Source: CAWBRT01 sp963819175
Lineage (GTDB): Bacteria; Acidobacteriota; Terriglobia; Terriglobales; Acidobacteriaceae
NCBI GenBank assembly: GCA_963819175.1
Contig: CAWFVJ010000019.1
Span: 135,928-199,927, forward strand
Length of the DNA: 64,000 bases
Reading direction: 5' to 3'
Numbering within the stretch: position 1 is the first letter of the stretch; every line of letters begins with the position of its first letter. A program made the position numbers and the translations under genes. The notes under the pieces were generated by a model. The model was not told the DNA's origin. It was given only the letters and a program-made list of their open reading frames with translations, and made no database searches. This document shows, one piece after another, positions 45,375 to 55,816 of this stretch.

Positions 45375-46728
45375 TTAGCGCGCCAGCGCCTGCTCGTCTT
45401 CGCCGAAGGCCAGCGGCTTTTCTGGTCATCGTCAAAGAGGTTGTCGCCCCGACGAATAGCAGGCAGCCGGCCAGGATAAACGCGCTGTTGAAGCTGCCGG
45501 TTGCCTTGACGATGTAACCGGTCAGAGGGGCCGCCATGAATCCCACGACATTTCCGCCAAGGATCTGGAATCCGAGCGCGGTGGCCGCCATGCTGGGATC
45601 CCACACCAAGTCGTTGCACATTGCTATGTTCAAGGTGAGTGCGCTGGAAATGCAGGTCAGAGCCACGGCGATCAGCACCACCACCACCCACTGGTTGCTG
45701 ACCAGGTTGGTCACCAGAACGACGCTGGAGAGCAGAATGAAGACGATCAGCAGCTGGCGCCGCTTGCCCTGCTTTACCGCTTCCGCTGTCAGAATGCTGT
45801 CGCTCAGCTTGCCGATCAGAATACCGAACACCACGGCCAGCAGGTAAGGCATGGCGGTGAACCAGCTTGCCTTCATCAGGTCCATGTGGCGTTCACGCAC
45901 CAGGTAGGAGGGCAGCCAGGCAAGGAACAGGTACATCGTGTAGGCGCAGCATCCCTGGGTGATGAACTGTCCCCACATGGTCTTGCGGCGAGCAAGCAGC
46001 AAGAATGCGCCTTTGGTCGGGGGCTTCGCGGGCGCCCCCGTCGGCGCTGCTCCGGTCTGGGAGAGCAGGTACTTGCGCTCATCCTCTTTCAGCCAAGTGC
46101 ACTCGGCCGGCGGCTTGAAGAATGCGTACCAGAGAATCGCCCAGAGAATGCCGATGGCGCCCGTAATCATGAACGACGCGCGCCAACCCGCGTGCAGGAT
46201 CAGCCAGGCGACGAAGGGAGCCGACAATGCAGGGCCGGCGAAGGTGCCGGCATTGAAGATGGCCGTGGCCAGGCCACGCTCACTGGCCGGGAACCACTGC
46301 CGCACCACCTTGCCGCAGATTGGGAACGAAGCCGCTTCTCCGATACCCAGACTCAGCCGGGCACCCAACATGCTTGCGAACCCGACCGTAGCCGCCGTCG
46401 CTATGCCGCCCAGTGACCAGAACACCATGGAAACGGTGCCCACGTTGCGGCTGCCAAAGCGGTCCGTCAGGCGTCCAAAGGGAATCAAGCAGATCATGTA
46501 GGTAAAGAGATAGCAGGTAAAGATCCACCCCATGGTCGCAGCGTCCCACCCGAATCTCTTGGCGATGGTGGGGGCGGCGACCGAGAGGTTGATGCGGTCC
46601 ATGTAATTGATGAACATGTTGAAAAACAGGAAAGCGATAATATAAAAGCGCTTTCCTGTCCAAAGTGAACCCGAGTACGCGGGGGCCGACACTTGCTTCG
46701 GCATCGTGGTTGGAGTATCGGTGGCCAT
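45375..46728 (-). CDS. MFS transporter, anion:cation symporter (ACS) type
   Basis: About 450 residues, 12 TM helices, opening with MATDTPTTMPKQV and the signature MFINYMDRINLSVAAPTIAKR of the hexuronate/tartrate/phthalate carriers. SLGIGEAASFPICGKVVRQWF and the central loop (KPPAECTWLKEDERKYLLSQ) fit. Near 45430 one base appears missing: the natural end EKPLAFGEDEQALAR, stopping at 45375, is in a different frame from the main gene, whose literal frame runs to 45268 as Arg-rich nonsense. Likely imports an organic acid for the adjacent catabolic enzymes. Confidence 0.85.
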
Positions 46729-46785
46729 AAATAAATCCTTTCGTTTAACTGACGCGCGGGCAATGTGTGCGGTCCAACCGCTTCA

Positions 46786-47491
46786 TTACGCGTCGCGGAA
46801 TAATCGGCCCGCTCCCGGCAGACAACGGCGATCACCCAGGACGCGCAGCATCTTCCAAAGCGAACACATGTTGCTGGTCAATACAGGCTTGCCCAGTTTG
46901 TTCTCGAGCAGCTCAATAATTTCCAGCGTGCGGAAATTCGAACAACTGATAAAGATGGCCTGCGACCCAGGCCGATCGACTTCGCTAGCCAACTCGGCAT
47001 TCTGCTCCGGAGTGAAGCTGGCATGCGCCTGACGTACCGAGACCCTTGAGCGCGAGCACCTCAATGCCGAAGGCTTTCAGGTATTCCGCGAGTTTGTCAT
47101 TCAGCCAAGGCTCGTAGGGCGAGGCGACGCTGACACGCGTGACACCCATGGCGCGTAGCGCGTCGACGACCGCGGCAGCCGCGGCCACGCCCGGAATTCC
47201 GGCGGCGGCTTCGATGTCGCGAATGATCTCCTGATCGTGCCCCGGCCCCTTGATGAAGCCTCCGGCCAGGCATCCGTAGCAGATCGCCTGCACCTTGGCC
47301 TGCGCCAGCAACTTCGAAGCAGCGGGAACCTGCGTCGCCATCCAGGTAAAGTTCTCTTCGTCATCGGCGGTGATCTTGATCCGCATGGAATGCACCGACA
47401 TGGCCGGAATCAAAACCCGCTGAAACTCATATTCGTTGACCGTGTTCCACGAAGGAACAATCAACCCCAGTTTCTTCTCCCAAGTGTTCAT
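46786..47491 (-). pseudogene. Maleate isomerase / arylmalonate decarboxylase-like protein, frameshifted
   Basis: Starts at ATG 47491 (AGAGGCG upstream) with KKLGLIVPSWNTVNEYEFQR. The first catalytic Cys lies in CYGCLAGGFIKGPGHD. At about 47040 the frame breaks after LALKGLG; it continues from QAHASFTPEQNAELASEVD with the second catalytic Cys (AIFISCSNFRTLEIIELLE) and NMCSLWKMLRVLG to 46786. Read across, it is a ~235-residue Asp/Glu-racemase-fold enzyme. Maleate to fumarate isomerisation or malonate decarboxylation are the options. Confidence 0.8.
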
Positions 47492-47519
47492 CGCCTCTCT
47501 CCCGTTCGACGGTCGCCGC

Positions 47520-48406
47520 CTAGAACTTGAACAAAGCCTGCGGATTGTCGGCCAGAATCTTGTTCCTGACCTTCTCATCCGGAACCCAATCCAGCAGCAG
47601 ATCGAACAATTCAGTTGTGTTCGGCATCTTGGCCTTCATCATCACGTGCGGCCAGTCGCTGCCCCAGAGGATGCGATCGGGGCGCTCTTTCACCAAGGCC
47701 TCCACCATGCGGAATCACCTCGGGATAGGGCGGCGTCTGGTTGGAGATGCGATAGCCGCCGGTCAGCTTGACCCAACAGCGCCCGGTGCGGAAGAGCCGC
47801 AGGAGTGCCTGGAAAGCAGGCTGCTGCACGCCGCCTTCCGACGCGCGGATCAGGCCGATGTGGTCAATGACATACTCCGTCGGCAGCTTGGCGATGCGGC
47901 TCTCCAACTCGATCAGATTGGCCGGACGCAGCAGGAACTGAACGTGCCAGCCCATCGGCTTAACGCGCTCGGCAAAGCGTTCGAGATCGGCAAGCGGCAG
48001 GCCGCCGATATGCGCCAGAATGAAACGCACACCACGCGCCCCGGCATCGTGCAACCGCTGCAACTCCTTGTCCGGCGTGCTGAACGGAACCACCACGATC
48101 ATGCGGGCAGGCACTCCGAGCTGGCGCGCGGACTCCATCATGCAAGTGTTGTCCTCGCCGTAAACGCTCGGCTGGATGAGCACGGCGCGCTGAATCCCGA
48201 GGGTGTCAAACAAGCGGCGGCAAGCCTTAGGCAGCGCATCGGGCGGCGTATACTCGCGCTCCTCCACGTAGGCGATAACTCGACGGCGGACCCAGAATAT
48301 GGAAGTGGGTGTCGGTCGCTCCCTGCGGTGCCTTGAAACGCGGCTGTTGAGGATTCGGATCTGGGGCCTGGCAGAAAAATCCTGGGCCAATAACGCTGCT
48401 GGACAT
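47520..48406 (-). pseudogene. Amidohydrolase family 2 (lactonase-type) protein, two frameshifts
   Basis: The natural start is ATG 48406 (MSSSVIGPGFFCQAPDPNPQ), followed by the metal motif GATDTHFHILGPPS. Near 48275 the frame changes to YVEEREYTPPDALPKACRRL and runs on through GVRFILAHIGGLPLADLERF and YVIDHIGLIRASEGG. Near 47705 it changes again to ALVKERPDRILWGSDWPHV, which supplies the catalytic Asp, and ends ILADNPQALFKF at 47520. The whole resembles TIM-barrel 2-pyrone-4,6-dicarboxylate lactonase / 4-sulfomuconolactonase relatives used in aromatic ring catabolism. Confidence 0.8.
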
Positions 48407-48563
48407 AGAAATCGATTCCTTTCCTGCTGACTGTCATGCACCAGAGGGGCGCGGATTCCCTATGCGAAAGAACGCCCCGCCTCTGCCAAAATGGCGACGC
48501 GGAGTCCATAACTTCCGCTCTGGATGCTCTTCTTGAACAATCGCTATTCTACAGCTCCGTTGT

Positions 48564-49076
48564 TCACTTCTTGAACAGATCGGGGCGATAGGACGCGATG
48601 TCCGGGTACTCCACAAACTCCACGTAGTTGCCTTCCGGGTCCAGCACAAACTGGGCGAAGACGCCCTTGCGGACCTCGACCGGCTCTTCGCTGACCAGCC
48701 TCACCTTGTTCGCTTTCAGCCGCGCCAGAATAGGCTTCATGTCGTCGACGATGAAAGTGAAATAGGCCAGGCCCTGCCGTTCATAGACCCATTCGGGAAC
48801 CGGGTTCTGCACCGGCGGAACCTTTGGCTGCGCCAGCTTGATACGCTCGCCGTAAGGGGTCTGCAGGCGCACGATGCGGTAGCCGTGCGGCGTGGCCCGG
48901 AACTTGGTGCTCATCTCGGGCGTGGTCTGAGCGTCGGCCACCAGCTTCAGGCCCAGCACTTCGGTATAGAACTTCAGCATGCGTTCCATGTCGATGCAGA
49001 CGATGCCCGGCTCGAGCGGCGCCACCATCTTGAACGACCAGGGCTGCTCGGCCTTCGCAGCAGAAGTTGTTTCCAT
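48564..49076 (-). CDS. VOC (glyoxalase/dioxygenase-fold) protein
   Basis: 170 residues. One vicinal-oxygen-chelate fold, from PLEPGIVCIDMERMLKFYTE to FVLDPEGNYVEFVEYPD, with metal-ligand candidates in the repeated beta-alpha-beta units, including the Glu of YVEFVEY; GLAYFTFIVDDMKPILARLK opens the second half. It may isomerise or cleave an intermediate of the surrounding pathway; substrate not deducible. It lies between the ThDP enzyme and the amidohydrolase on the same strand, with 68-bp spacing to the former, so probably in an operon. Confidence 0.85.
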   Translation of the reverse strand: METTSAAKAEQPWSFKMVAPLEPGIVCIDMERMLKFYTEVLGLKLVADAQTTPEMSTKFRATPHGYRIVRLQTPYGERIKLAQPKVPPVQNPVPEWVYERQGLAYFTFIVDDMKPILARLKANKVRLVSEEPVEVRKGVFAQFVLDPEGNYVEFVEYPDIASYRPDLFKK

Positions 49077-49144
49077 ATGCGATCCTTTCTTTCCCCAGAT
49101 GAATCGGGCCGAAAATCGACTAGCGACCTTCGGCCCGTTCGGGT

Positions 49145-50941
49145 TTAGTCCTCTCCCCAGCCGAAATTCGGCAGCGGAGGCGGAATCGGCGGCAGCTCCC
49201 AGCTTCCGCTGGCCAGTTGCTTGTTATTGCGTTCGACACGGACGTCGACCACCGTCGGCCGATTGGAGGCAATGGCCGCTTCAAGCTGCGGCGCCAAGTC
49301 TCCCGGCTTCTCCACCGTGACGCCGTTGGCGCCCATCGCGCGCGCCATGGCGGCGTAGTCGGCCGAGAAGAGCTGGCCCTTGGGATCGGTGAAAGCGCAG
49401 GCCAGCTCGCGGGTCTTGCCGAAGAAGCCCATCTGCTGGTCGCGGATGACGCCGTACCCGTAGTTGTTCCACACCAGCCACACCTGCGGGATGTTGTACT
49501 CGACCGCCGTCAGCACGGCGCTCGGCCACATGGCGAAGCCGCCGTCGCCGCAGACGGAGACGACCGGACGATCCGGGGCCGCCAACTTGGCGCCCAGTCC
49601 ACCGGCCACTCCGAAGCCCATCGAGGCGAAGCCCCAGGTCTGCAGGAAGGTGCGCGGCTTGCGGGCCTCCCAATCCGAGACCAGCCAGTTGTGATGACCA
49701 CCCACGTCGGAGAGCACGATGCCGTTGTCGGGCACCACGCGGCGCAGATCGGCAACGACACGCGCGGCAGCAATGGGAACCGCATCCGAACTCTTTGCCT
49801 CCGTGGTCGCCGCCACCCACTTCTTCCGCCATGCGTCGATCCGGCTGAGCCAGGGGGCGCGGCGCGAAGTGACATCAGCCTTGTAGGCGAGCAACTGTTC
49901 CAGCACCAGACGGGCATCACCGATGATCCCGATTGCGGGCTGGAAGTTGCGGCCGATCTCGTTGGCATCGATGTCGACGTGGATCAGCTTGGTCGGCGGG
50001 AAGTTGTAGGTCATTCCCGGCAGCCAGGCGCTGGTGGCGCGGTCGTCAAAGCGCGTGCCGAGCGCCATGATCACGTCGGCGTTGCGGCAGGCGGCATTGC
50101 ACATCAGCGGACCGTTGCGCCCGGTCGCGCCCAGGTGGAGCGGATGCTTCGCGTCGAAGGTTCCCTTGCCAAACGGCGTGGTCGCCACCGGAATCGAGAA
50201 GGCTTCGGCGAAGGCCACGAGCGCCGCCTCGGCGTTGCTCAACTCGACGCCATGGCCGACGACGATCACCGGGCGCTCGGCTTCCAGCAGCAGCTTCGCT
50301 GCCTGAGCTATCGCCGCGGGATCGCCGGCCGGGCGCTTCCAGTCGAGCGTCGGCCAATTGGCTTCACGCGCCGCCGCGACTTCGTCCACCGGCTCCACAA
50401 ACAGGTTCAGTGGAACATCGAGGTGCACCGGGCCGGGCCGTCCGTTGGTCATCAGGGCAAACGCCTGCCGCATCGCTAACGGCAACATTTCGCCTCGCGT
50501 CGGCTGAAAACTCCGCTTCACGTAGGACCGCAATACGGTGATGAAATCGCCCTGGAAGAAGCGTCCGCTCTCCTGGAACGGGCCGCGGTTCCACTGGGTT
50601 GTGGGCACGTTGCCGGTGATGAGCAGCATGGCCGAGGAGTCGGCGAAGGCGCCGGCGATGGCCGCCACCATATTTGCCGAGCCGGGACCGCATGAGGATA
50701 AGGTCGCGACCGGCTTTTGCTTGATCCGGAAATAGCCATCGGCCATGAACGCCGCAATCGCTTCATGATGCACCGAGATCATCTTGATCTCGCTCTGCCG
50801 ATCATAGAGGCCATCCAACATCCCTAGATCCCCGTGGCCACAGAGACCGAAAACGTATGGCACTTTCTGTTGTACGAGAAAGTCCGCAATGTATGCCGCG
50901 CCCTTAGAGGCAGGCTTCAGCTTTACGCCAGTTCCACCCAT
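49145..50941 (-). CDS. Thiamine diphosphate-dependent enzyme, acetolactate synthase-like
   Basis: 598 residues from the ATG at 50941 (AAGGAGCC 8 bases upstream). The Pyr domain has the cofactor-activating Glu60 (MISVHHEAIAAFMADGY); a middle domain (~205-340) follows. The PP domain has the ThDP motif starting GDGGFAMW at 465 and ending NNYGYG at ~492. CGPGSANMVAAIAGAFADSS and VPTTQWNRGPFQESGRFFQG are ALS/glyoxylate-carboligase/benzoylformate-like. Ilv genes are absent nearby and the surroundings are catabolic, so a 2-oxoacid decarboxylase or carboligase in the local pathway is likelier than acetolactate synthesis. Confidence 0.9.
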   Translation of the reverse strand: MGGTGVKLKPASKGAAYIADFLVQQKVPYVFGLCGHGDLGMLDGLYDRQSEIKMISVHHEAIAAFMADGYFRIKQKPVATLSSCGPGSANMVAAIAGAFADSSAMLLITGNVPTTQWNRGPFQESGRFFQGDFITVLRSYVKRSFQPTRGEMLPLAMRQAFALMTNGRPGPVHLDVPLNLFVEPVDEVAAAREANWPTLDWKRPAGDPAAIAQAAKLLLEAERPVIVVGHGVELSNAEAALVAFAEAFSIPVATTPFGKGTFDAKHPLHLGATGRNGPLMCNAACRNADVIMALGTRFDDRATSAWLPGMTYNFPPTKLIHVDIDANEIGRNFQPAIGIIGDARLVLEQLLAYKADVTSRRAPWLSRIDAWRKKWVAATTEAKSSDAVPIAAARVVADLRRVVPDNGIVLSDVGGHHNWLVSDWEARKPRTFLQTWGFASMGFGVAGGLGAKLAAPDRPVVSVCGDGGFAMWPSAVLTAVEYNIPQVWLVWNNYGYGVIRDQQMGFFGKTRELACAFTDPKGQLFSADYAAMARAMGANGVTVEKPGDLAPQLEAAIASNRPTVVDVRVERNNKQLASGSWELPPIPPPLPNFGWGED

Positions 50942-51122
50942 GAACAAGGCTCCTTTCAAATCAGCGCCAGCTTTCAGCGCCGGTAATGCCCGGCCCTGCA
51001 ACCTCTGGGCACCCGTTCCCCGTTGGTCGCTCGATCATTTGCGAAGGGCCGATGAATAATAAGAACGTCTGCCCGGAGTCCGTGTGCCGGCCCTGCCGGG
51101 CAGGTTTCGCGATGACTAGGCT

Positions 51123-52477
51123 TTATGAAGCTCCAACATCATGCAAAGCTTTGCCTTTGGTTTCCACTCCGATGGTGAGAACCATAATGCAAGCGATCCA
51201 GAAGAAGGCAGCCATGGTGACGAATATCCCGTAATACATGTGCCTGGCCATAAAGAATCCGAATACCAGCGGAGCCAGAGCAGATCCCAGTTTTCCGGAA
51301 GCGCTCGTCCATGAGTTCGCCGTGCCGCGCACTTCCGACGGGAAACAGTTCCGTGGGCAGCACCACGCATCCGGCAGCCGCCATCTCCAGCAGGTACGAC
51401 AAGACGCAGGCGCCGATGAGAAGGGGCGTCGGAGTTTTCAGGACGCCGAAGAGGAGCGCCGCAACGCCGGCGAGACCATATCCGACATAGAACAGTTGCT
51501 TTCTGCCGAACTTGTCGATCGTAAAGAACGCCGTGACCTTGCCCAGAATGGCAAAAACTCCGACCATGATCGTGTAGCTGAAGGTCCTCGCCAAGCTCAG
51601 TTTGAATACCACGGCGAGGATCGAAGGCAGCCACAACACGAAGCCGTAGTAGCCAAAGAATCCAAAGAACAAGACACTCGTCGTCAGGACGAACCGTTTC
51701 AGATAGGGCGCATGCAACAGAGCGCTCAGCGGTACTTTCTTTTTCGACAGCTCCTCCGAAACAAGTTCCTGGACTTCACTCGGATCGGCGCCTAGCCGCT
51801 CCAAAACCGCCGCGGCTTCTTTTATCCTTCCTTTGCTGGCCAGCCAACGCGGCGACTCGGGCATCGTTCGGATCACGAAGAAGGCTAGAAACGCCGGGAT
51901 CACGCCCACCACAAACAGCGCCCGCCATCCGTAGACGGGGACCAAGGTAAAGGAAGCGATGGCGGCGGCAAACAATCCAACCGGCCAGAAAACCGGCGGC
52001 ACGGCGACGAAGCGGCCGCGATGCTTGGCGGCAACATATTCGGCAACCAGCGCAGAAACCACTGGCAGCATTCCTCCCAGAAACAACCCGGAGATGAATC
52101 GGTAAACGATGAACTGCGTCGTTCCGGTGGCAAGCGCCGTGAGCCCGCTCACCAGGCTGAAGCCCAGTACCGTGCCGGCAAAGCCGAACTTGCGGCCCGC
52201 CTTGTCAATGATCGGCCCCCAGCTGGCGGCGCCGATGAACATGCCCCACATGCCGGCTGAAGCCAACATGCCATTGAAAACCGGGGTCAAGCTGCCATTC
52301 CTTGACGATCGACGGCATCGCGAAACCCACGATGTAGGTGTCGAAGGCATCGAACATGTAGCCGAGAGCGGCCGCTAGCGCCAGCATGTAGTGGATTTTG
52401 GTCAGCGGAAGCTTTTCGATGATGCTGCTGACCGTGGCTTTGGGAACAGCTCTAACATCTTGGCTGATTGTGCTCAC
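51123..52477 (-). pseudogene. MFS transporter, aromatic acid:H+ symporter-like, two frameshifts
   Basis: N-terminal part from ATG 52477 (IHYMLALAAALGYMFDAFDT, IVGFAMPSIVKEWQL) breaks near 52290. The middle continues in another frame (NGMLASAGMWGMFIGAASWG, FGRKQLFYVGYGLAG) to about 51340. The C-terminal portion is in a third frame (ANSWTSASGKLGSALAPLVF, IMVLTIGVETKGKALHD) and ends at 51123. Merged, it is a ~450-residue 12-TM carrier; the DAFDTY segment and linker-loop motif suggest the AAHS group. First gene of the minus-strand catabolic operon. Confidence 0.82.
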
Positions 52478-53005
52478 AACAACCTCCCGAATCGTAATGA
52501 AATGGCTGTCATATCCGCCTTACCGTGCACGGCGCCACGCTGCAGCTTGTACGGAGAAACCGTTCTCGGTGTGGTCAAAATCAAACAGCTTAATCCCGCG
52601 GTGCGTAAAACAATCGCAACGTGGAGCCGGAGTCGTAAGGCTACACGAGCTCTGGTGACTTAACAGTTAACACGCCCGCTCAGAAACAGCCTTGACACAA
52701 AATCCACAAGTCTGGCGCACGGCAGCTTCAATGTGCGACACATTTGGCATCTGATCTTTCCTGCTCTGAGTGTGCGGAGTTTATGAATTCCTCGTAAATG
52801 GGTCAAATTGATAGACGCTATGCTTCCCATAGACAAACGCAATATGACTCTTTCACAGGGAACCGTTGGATCGGCTGATTATAGATTGGTCAATGCGGCG
52901 ATGCTACGGTATTCGTAAACGAAGATAGATGGCATGCGGTATTGAGTTCATTTAGGTGAGATTAAGGGCCAGCCTTTGCTAAATCTGTAGTAGGTGATCG
53001 ATATT
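52478..53005. promoter_or_regulatory. Control region upstream of the catabolic operon
   Basis: About 530 bp with no plausible gene, GC-poorer than its flanks. It should hold the promoter of the minus-strand operon that begins with the MFS gene, and possibly LysR binding sites. ATAGACGCTATGCTTCCCATAG (split: ATAGACGCTATG / CTTCCCATAG, 52811-52832) contains a weak dyad. I see no clear -35/-10 or sigma-54 site. Confidence 0.4.
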
Positions 53006-53914
53006 CTAGAGTTCGGGCATAGGACTATCGGAGGCGAAGTCGAGCTTAATGAGTTCCACAAATGCTCGCGCTGCGGTGCTGAGGTAAACGCTCCGATGCT
53101 TGAGAATCCCTGCCTCTCGCAAAAGGCGCGCCCCGGTGATCGAAATAACCGAAAGTTCGGAGCGGTCCTCGACGGCTTTTCGCGACACCAGCGTCCCCAT
53201 GCTGCCCCTTTCCACCAGGGTGAGGAGCGCGGGGATGTCGTTGATTTCCAGAAGTATCTTCGGCGATATCTTTTCTCGCGCGAAATGCTTGTCCAACAAC
53301 CGGCGGGTGCTGAATCCGGTACTGGGAAGGGCGCAAGGAAGTCCGTTCAATTGGCGGATTGGAAGCTCGGCCGTGCCGGCCAGAGGATGTCTCTTCGATA
53401 CGACTAGCACCACTTCATCGGAGAACAGCGCTTCGTACTCGATATCTTCAGAATCGGGCGGCAAAAAAGCCAGCCCCAGGTCGATGTCTCTCTCCAGAAT
53501 GGCCTGTTCGATGTCGGTGGAGGTTCCGAGCTTCATTACAATGTGGATTTCCGGATGCTTAGCGGTAAAGACCGAAAGCGCGGTGGACACAAGTCGCTGG
53601 CTGAACACATGCGTCGATCCGAAGCGAAGTGTTCCGCTCACCAGCCCGCGAAGTTCCGCGACGTCTTCTTTGCCGAGTTCGAGTTCCCGAAGGGCATTAC
53701 GCAGATGCTTGAGCAGCCGATGGCCCGCCTCCGTCAGCCGAACCGGACGTGCATGACGACCGGCGCGCTCGAACAAAGGAGCCCCGATTTCCTCTTCCAG
53801 TTGCTGTATGTGGATTGACAGCGTGGGCTGTGAAACGTAAAGCGATTCGGCCGCGCGCGTGAAGTGTAAAAGCTCCGCTGCCCGAATGAAGTAACGGATG
53901 TGGCGTAGTTCCAT
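53006..53914 (-). CDS. LysR-family transcriptional regulator
   Basis: 302 residues from ATG 53914 (MELRHIRYFIRAAELLHFTR). HTH 1-60 (AAESLYVSQPTLSIHIQQLE), then an intact periplasmic-binding-like effector domain (TLRFGSTHVFSQRLVSTALS, DIDLGLAFLPPDSEDIEYEA, ALPSTGFSTRRLLDKHF). The AELLHFTRAAE and SQPTLS pattern is like CatM/BenM/CynR-type activators of aromatic or organic-acid operons. It sits just upstream of, and in the same direction as, the operon starting at 52477, the likely target. Confidence 0.92.
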   Translation of the reverse strand: MELRHIRYFIRAAELLHFTRAAESLYVSQPTLSIHIQQLEEEIGAPLFERAGRHARPVRLTEAGHRLLKHLRNALRELELGKEDVAELRGLVSGTLRFGSTHVFSQRLVSTALSVFTAKHPEIHIVMKLGTSTDIEQAILERDIDLGLAFLPPDSEDIEYEALFSDEVVLVVSKRHPLAGTAELPIRQLNGLPCALPSTGFSTRRLLDKHFAREKISPKILLEINDIPALLTLVERGSMGTLVSRKAVEDRSELSVISITGARLLREAGILKHRSVYLSTAARAFVELIKLDFASDSPMPEL

Positions 53915-54104
53915 AGTCCAATGGGTTGGCGACACCAAGGCGGCTTCAATCCGCCCACGCGCAACGAATCACCTTCGATCAACTTATACATCATCGAAAG
54001 TAACTCCACCATTGCGCCAACGTGGAGCTTCTTTCGCGAGCCCGTTACTCTTTTGCCAGCCACGCGCGCAGGCGGTCGCTGGATTCCGGAACGCAGTTTC
54101 GGAG

Positions 54105-54413
54105 CTATGACTCCGGTATTTCCATACCCATCATGGCCGAAGCCAGACACTTGCCGTGGATATCGAGCGCCAGCGTACGAGTTACTCCGCCGCCCAAGGC
54201 ATTGCGCATCACGAAATTCAGCGCTCCGACATTCGGCATCTCGTAGCGAATCACTTCCCCCTTCACCACGCCGGAGAAGTGCTCCTTTACGCGCTCCGCT
54301 GTCACATAACGCTGCAGCAGCGGATAATCTTTTTCATGGTAAGCGATCACCGAAATGTTCGATGTGTCGCCTTTGTCGCCTGTACGGGAGTGGGCAATCT
54401 CGCGCAGTTTCAT
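54105..54413 (-). CDS. AtuA-associated small protein
   Basis: 102 residues, MKLREIAHSRTGDKGDTSNI at the start, then SGVVKGEVIRYEMPNVGALN and LGGGVTRTLALDIHGKCLAS. This is the alpha/beta domain that in many genomes is fused to the C-terminus of AtuA/DUF1446 proteins and here is a separate gene. Its ATG directly abuts the stop of the AtuA gene, with GGAGG within that gene's last codons, so the two are coupled and probably form a complex. Confidence 0.85.
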   Translation of the reverse strand: MKLREIAHSRTGDKGDTSNISVIAYHEKDYPLLQRYVTAERVKEHFSGVVKGEVIRYEMPNVGALNFVMRNALGGGVTRTLALDIHGKCLASAMMGMEIPES

Positions 54414-55752
54414 TCAGGCCTCCAGGTACTCTATGTTGTGCTTGACGAGGTTCCGGGCGATGAGGGTTGAACCCATGGCAACCACTTGCCGTGCGGATTT
54501 CCACGCACCACCACCGCACGCCGGACCATTGGTGTAAAGCGTTTCAACTTCATTGCCGATGCGAACCGCCTCTTTCATATCGTCGGTGCGGCCGGCTACC
54601 CGGATGCGAACCTCGCGAGGTTCGCCGTCCACCGAGAGCTTAGGACCAAAGATCGAATCCATGCCGATGAGGTCGCAGCGAAGCTCCGTCACTTTCACTC
54701 CGGTTAATTTCAGTCTTTCTTTCACGATTTCGATGGCCAGCCGTCCACGCTCGATAGCCCCCGGACCGGCGTACGAGATCTGTCCTTCCCCGATGTAGCT
54801 GTCCACATATCCAATCGACACCTTGAGCGAATCAGTTCTAGGACGGCCAGTGCCACCTTCGACCTGCACGCAATCCGGAGCGATCTCCTTCATCGCGGAC
54901 CTGAGAGAAGTCAGCCACCACATCCGGCGTGATGTAGGCATGCGGATCGTGAAGCTCGTACAGTAGTTGTTCTTTGCAAGTGTCCGCCGTGACTTTGCCG
55001 CCGGAGCCGGGAACCTTGGTTATGACGAAGCAGCCGTCCGCATTTACATCCGCTATCGGAAAGCCAAGCCTGGCAAGGCCGGGGATGTCCTTATAACCCG
55101 GGTCGGCGAAGTAGCCACCCGTCACTTGCCCCGCGCACTCCAGAAGATGCCCCACGACCGTAATTCTCCCCAGCATCTTCCAGTCGTCCATCGACAGCCC
55201 AAATTCGTGAATGAGGGGGGCGATGAACAGAGCAGGATCGGCAACGCGGCCGGTAATGATCACGTCAGCGCCATTGGCTAACGCCTCGACGATCGGCTGT
55301 GCTCCCAAGTAAGCATTGGCGGAGACTACCCTGCTCACCAAACTGCTGACCGGAACGCCGGTTTCGTCGATGACGTACTTGCCGTTCTTCACCAGCTCCA
55401 GCACGTCATCTCCGGTGACGGTGGCGATCTTGAGGCCCTTCAAACCAAGGGAGCGTGCGATCTCGCAGGTCTTTTCTCCGGCAGAGACCGGATTGGCAGC
55501 GCCCATATTCGTGATCAGCTTCACGCCATTTCTGGCACAAACAGGCAGGACGGCTTGCATACGTTCGATCAGCAGCGGATCGTAGCCCTTGGACGGGTTT
55601 GTCATCTTCGCCTGTTGATCGATGGCAATCGTGCGTTCGGCAAGGCACTCGAAGGCGAGGTATTGGATGTTTCCTTTTTCAGCTAACTCCACGGCTGGCT
55701 CAATCCGGTCTCCGGAATAGCCGGCGCCGGAACCAATTCTGACATTCTTCAT
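54414..55752 (-). pseudogene. AtuA-family (DUF1446) protein, one frameshift
   Basis: Starts at ATG 55752 behind GGAGGAG (KNVRIGSGAGYSGDRIEPAV). Conserved segments ECLAERTIAIDQQAK, LITNMGAANPVSAGEKTCEI, DVIITGRVADPALFIAPLIH and LYELHDPHAYITPDVVADFS are in frame. Near 54895 the frame breaks and resumes at MKEIAPDCVQVEGGTGRPRT, running to the family C-terminus (VETLYTNGPACGGGAWKSAR). Together ~445 residues. AtuA is needed for acyclic terpene use in Pseudomonas, but the biochemical role of the family is open. Confidence 0.85.
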
Positions 55753-55816
55753 AAATCTCCTCCTGCCTGGTTGAACTCCACACCGCGCACAACGGCCGCG
55801 GCGCGTCGGAAAGTGA

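Noticed and set aside
49217..50479. 420-codon plus-strand open frame
   Set aside because: Antisense to the ThDP enzyme; no family-like motifs.
49145..50941. Calling the ThDP enzyme ilvB/ilvG
   Set aside because: No ilvN/ilvC neighbours and a clearly catabolic context; similarity to acetolactate synthase alone does not fix the reaction.
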